From assembly GCA_020442235.1 (NCBI GenBank), contig JAGRKQ010000126.1, forward strand, positions 7,196-22,576: a stretch of 15,381 nt of DNA, read 5' to 3'. Below are positions 13,091 to 15,381 of this stretch, one piece after another (position 1 is the first letter of the stretch; the number at the start of each line of letters is the position of its first letter). The position numbers and the translations under genes were made by a program. This stretch comes from Hyphomicrobiaceae bacterium. Its GTDB lineage: Bacteria > Pseudomonadota > Alphaproteobacteria > Rhizobiales > MH13. Below the pieces are notes generated by a model. It saw nothing but the letters and a program-made list of their open reading frames with translations. It was not told where the DNA came from and ran no database searches.

Positions 13091-13915
13091 TCAGTCCGGC
13101 GCGCCCAGAAGCCGGCGCGCGGTTTCGGCTCCGGCCAGCGGGCGGGCAAGCGCGCGGGCCACACCGGCGATCACCGCAACGCGCTCGGCATTGTCCGCCG
13201 CCTGGCGACCGTCAGCGTGCACGAGGCTGTTCTCGAAGCCGACACGCGCGTGGAACCCGAAGGCGAGCGCTGCCGAAAGGCTTGCCGTCTCCGTCTGTCC
13301 GAATCCGCAGGCCATGACCGAGGCCGGCAGGTCGCCGGCCATGAAGCCGGCCAGATCGCGCGGATTGCCGATTCCGCCCTCGGCATAACGGCCAACGACG
13401 CAGAGCACGGAGCGCACGCCGCCGGCAATCCGCCCGTTGCGCTCCTCACGCAACAGGCGATCGAGGTCGGCGCGGCTGTAGCAGATCCACTGGATCGCCA
13501 TCTCCGCGACCGGGCCATGCTCCAGCCATCGCAGGCTGGCTTCCAGTTCCGCCGGATTGGATTCAGGCAAGAGTTCGGCGACCGCCAGCGACACGGCTTC
13601 GGGCCGCACGGCATCGACAAGCGCGCGCTGCTCATCGGGTGTGTAGCGTCCGACGGCCTCGGTGGTGATCTGCACCAGCGCCCTGCCAGCGATGGCTCCG
13701 CGCAGCTTCACCAGGAGGTCGGTGTAAAGATCGGCATCCAGAACGTGGCGCCCGTCCTGTCCACGCACATGCACATGCGCGGCCCCGGCTCCGGCCTCCA
13801 CGGCGGCCGCCACGGCACGGGCGATCTCGTCATTTGCGACCGGCAGTGCCGGGTGATCGACCTTCATCGGCCGCGCCCCGTTGGGCGCAACCATGATGAG
13901 GGCCGGCGTGATCAC
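13091..13915 (-). CDS. Beta-keto acid cleavage enzyme (BKACE, DUF849)
   Basis: A 274-residue enzyme of the BKACE family (founded by the lysine-fermentation enzyme Kce), which condenses a beta-keto acid with acetyl-CoA and cleaves it to acetoacetate plus a new acyl-CoA. It has a TIM-barrel fold and one metal ion. The N-terminal APNGARPMKVDHPALPV block is typical. The metal ligands appear as H47 and H49 in AHVHVRG, and the glutamate as E228 in VGFENSL. The start is GTG at 13913-13915, which overlaps the stop of the stress-protein gene by 4 bp (GTGA) and gives the usual family N-terminus; starting at Met8 would cut the first strand. The substrate differs among BKACEs and cannot be read here. Linkage to a TRAP carboxylate transporter suggests an imported keto acid or a precursor of it. 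Confidence 0.93.
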   Translation of the reverse strand: MITPALIMVAPNGARPMKVDHPALPVANDEIARAVAAAVEAGAGAAHVHVRGQDGRHVLDADLYTDLLVKLRGAIAGRALVQITTEAVGRYTPDEQRALVDAVRPEAVSLAVAELLPESNPAELEASLRWLEHGPVAEMAIQWICYSRADLDRLLREERNGRIAGGVRSVLCVVGRYAEGGIGNPRDLAGFMAGDLPASVMACGFGQTETASLSAALAFGFHARVGFENSLVHADGRQAADNAERVAVIAGVARALARPLAGAETARRLLGAPD

Positions 13916-14337
13916 GTGCGGATGACCAGAACCGACTGCTGGGCGTGGCGGACGACGCGCGCCGCATTCGGACCGAGCAGATATTCGGACAGATCCGGGC
14001 GGTGTGCGGCGACGACGATGAGATCGACCTTCAGGGATTTCGAGGCCGACAGGATCTGCTCATAGATCGTGCCATGGGCGACGTGACCATGCACGGTAAC
14101 GCCGTCCACGGGACGCTCATCCAGAAACGCCTTGAGCCGCGCCTTCAGTTCCTCGGTCGCCTTCTTCTCGAAATCATCCGGGAAGAAGGTGGAGACGACC
14201 GACGACCCCATCGGCGGCACGACGGAGAGCACATGCAGCTCGGCGCCCCGCCCGGCGAGGGCCTTCACCTTGTCGATGGCGTTGTCCCAGTCCTGCGGAT
14301 GGGCCATGTCCAGCGGCAGAAGGATGGTGTTGAACAT
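13912..14337 (-). CDS. Single-domain universal stress protein linked to the TRAP transporter
   Basis: A 141-residue cytosolic UspA-fold protein: MFNTILLPLDMAHPQDWDNA at the start, ELHVLSVVPPMG as the second strand, and LKVDLIVVAAHRPDLSEYLL then GPNAARVVRHAQQSVLVIR at the end. The usual C-terminal ATP loop G-x2-G-x9-G-S/T is altered: the first glycines are replaced by AHRP and the last pair is GP instead of GS, so ATP binding may be changed or lost. Stress proteins of this size are often encoded beside TRAP permeases; TeaD, which modulates the ectoine TRAP system TeaABC, is the studied example. Here it lies 30 bp after the permease gene, with a GAAGGAA ribosome site (complement of 14345-14351) close to its ATG, and overlaps BKACE by 4 bp. 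A modulator role is inferred by analogy. Confidence 0.9.
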   Translation of the reverse strand: MFNTILLPLDMAHPQDWDNAIDKVKALAGRGAELHVLSVVPPMGSSVVSTFFPDDFEKKATEELKARLKAFLDERPVDGVTVHGHVAHGTIYEQILSASKSLKVDLIVVAAHRPDLSEYLLGPNAARVVRHAQQSVLVIRT

Positions 14338-14367
14338 CGTTTTGTTCCTTCGGATGCGCGCGAGGCT

Positions 14368-15381
14368 TCAGAAAGCCGGGACCGTCTGGCGGCGGCGCTG
14401 GGAGAAAATCACCAGTCCGAGCAGCAACAGCGCCGGGATGTAGAAGATCTCCTTGGGCATGCGTTCTGCCGGAAGCTGGATCCGCGCAATGGTCACCGGT
14501 TCGTCGCCGTAGAAATCGAGATTCTGCAGCGAGGTGAAGAAGCGGGTCCCGGCCAGGGGTTCTTCCAGAAGGGCCTGTCCGTCCTCGACGCGGATGTCGA
14601 GGCCGGCCGCCGTGCGCAGCCGGGCAAGCCCATCCTCTCCGGCAGCGCCGACCGGGATCATCATCGTCTTGGAGAAGGTTTCGCCCGGATGATCGAAATC
14701 CGGTCCGGACACGACGATCCGCAGCTGGCCGTTCTCGGCAATGCCGGCCGCCACTTCGGAAATCGTCGCCGGGTCGGCATCGACAAAGGGCTCATCCACC
14801 TGATCAAGCCAGAAGCCCGGCCGGAACAGGGTGAAGGCAATGACGAGCAGGATCACCGTTTCCCAGATCTTGTTGCGGGCAAGCAGATAGCCTTGCGTTG
14901 CCGCCGCAAAGAGCATCATCGCCACCACCGCGACGATGAAGACGAAAATGCCCTTCATCACCGTCACGTTGATGAGCAGAAGCTCGGTGTTGAAAAGGAA
15001 CAGGAAGGGCAGCAGCGCCGTGCGGATATCGTAGGAAAAGCCCTGGATACCGGTCTTGATCGGATCGCCGCCGGAAATCGCCGCGGCGGCAAAGGCGGCA
15101 AGGCCCACAGGCGGCGTGTCGTCGGCCAGAATGCCGAAATAGAACACGAAGAGATGCACCGCGACCGCCGGCACGACGAGGCCCTGCTGGGCGCCGACGG
15201 ACATGATCACCGGCACCATGAGCGAGGAAACGACGATGTAGTTGGCCGTCGTCGGCAGGCCCATGCCGAGCAGGAGGCTCATCACCGCGACGAGGATGAG
15301 CATGACCATGATCGAGCCGCCGGAGAGGAATTCGACGAATTCGCCAACCACCTGATGCGCGCCGGTCAGCGACACCGTGCC
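14368..15381 (-). CDS. TRAP-TAXI fused permease, C-terminal part (cut by window edge)
   Basis: The last ~337 residues of a TRAP transporter fused 4TM/12TM permease of the TAXI type, an inner-membrane secondary transporter that takes up organic acids with an extracytoplasmic binding protein. The frame is open to the right edge, and the first visible residues are inside the protein, not a start. Visible hallmarks are MGLPTTANYIVVSSLMVPVI, the FYFGILADDTPPVGLAAFAA block, and several hydrophobic helices up to LLVIAFTLFRPGFWLD. After this come ~130 residues of a soluble domain that match the C-terminal DUF3394 extension of these permeases, and a final membrane segment (EIFYIPALLLLGLVIF). The binding-protein gene (TAXI family) is expected just outside the window. 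The substrate is unknown; it heads a likely operon with the stress protein and BKACE. Confidence 0.93.
   Translation of the reverse strand, partial: GTVSLTGAHQVVGEFVEFLSGGSIMVMLILVAVMSLLLGMGLPTTANYIVVSSLMVPVIMSVGAQQGLVVPAVAVHLFVFYFGILADDTPPVGLAAFAAAAISGGDPIKTGIQGFSYDIRTALLPFLFLFNTELLLINVTVMKGIFVFIVAVVAMMLFAAATQGYLLARNKIWETVILLVIAFTLFRPGFWLDQVDEPFVDADPATISEVAAGIAENGQLRIVVSGPDFDHPGETFSKTMMIPVGAAGEDGLARLRTAAGLDIRVEDGQALLEEPLAGTRFFTSLQNLDFYGDEPVTIARIQLPAERMPKEIFYIPALLLLGLVIFSQRRRQTVPAF

Noticed and set aside
12665..14065. 466-codon plus-strand open frame opposite azlC, BKACE and the stress protein
   Set aside because: Antisense to three genes with clear family signatures; composition is typical of a shadow frame.
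1..15381. Mobile element, prophage, CRISPR array, tRNA or rRNA
   Set aside because: No transposase or integrase frame, no terminal repeats, no regularly spaced repeats and no recognisable RNA gene were seen on reading both strands.

Overview
The window is about 15.4 kb of dense, GC-rich chromosome with strongly G/C-ending codons, short intergenic gaps and good Shine-Dalgarno sites. The gene families (three-subunit glycolate oxidase, TAXI-type fused TRAP permease, DUF3047 protein, small soluble cytochrome c, FNR/FixK-type boxes) suggest an alphaproteobacterium, probably of the Hyphomicrobiales (Rhizobiales). This is an inference from gene content; no rRNA, tRNA or other marker is present. I see no insertion sequence, phage gene, CRISPR array or tRNA. 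It reads as ordinary metabolic core/accessory chromosome rather than an island.

Left part (1-5742): a minus-strand glcD-glcE-glcF operon (glcF is cut by the left edge) encodes the membrane-associated glycolate oxidase. It is divergent from a LysR-type regulator across a 398-bp intergenic region that carries a 9-bp direct repeat with 31-bp phasing. Next come a small periplasmic class I cytochrome c, preceded by a perfect 9+9-bp palindrome, and a FadR-subfamily GntR regulator. The cytochrome terminator ends right at the gntR TTG start codon, and a candidate gntR promoter lies inside it.

Middle part (5743-9757): a 35-residue small ORF with a perfect Shine-Dalgarno site, an exported (Tat signal) DUF3047 protein, a cysteine-containing conserved protein of unknown function with an Ada-like HRPCxxC motif, an acyl-CoA dehydrogenase, and a two-domain universal stress protein.

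Oxygen-responsive pair (8776-11911): two FNR/FixK-type boxes of the form TTGA-N6-TCAA lie about 93 and 99 bp upstream of the two-domain stress protein and of a large APH-like/P-loop kinase fusion. The second box is also about 88 bp upstream of a divergent acidic protein. Together these look like a small microaerobic/anaerobic regulon. In the fusion protein the phosphotransferase half has lost its catalytic Asp and Asn, while the P-loop half is intact.

Right part (11928-15381): a minus-strand set, read in transcription order as TRAP-TAXI fused permease (cut by the right edge), small universal stress protein, BKACE (DUF849) beta-keto-acid cleavage enzyme, then azlC and azlD. The stress protein/BKACE and azlC/azlD pairs overlap by 4 bp. 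The permease, stress protein and BKACE genes suggest uptake and cleavage of a small carboxylic acid.
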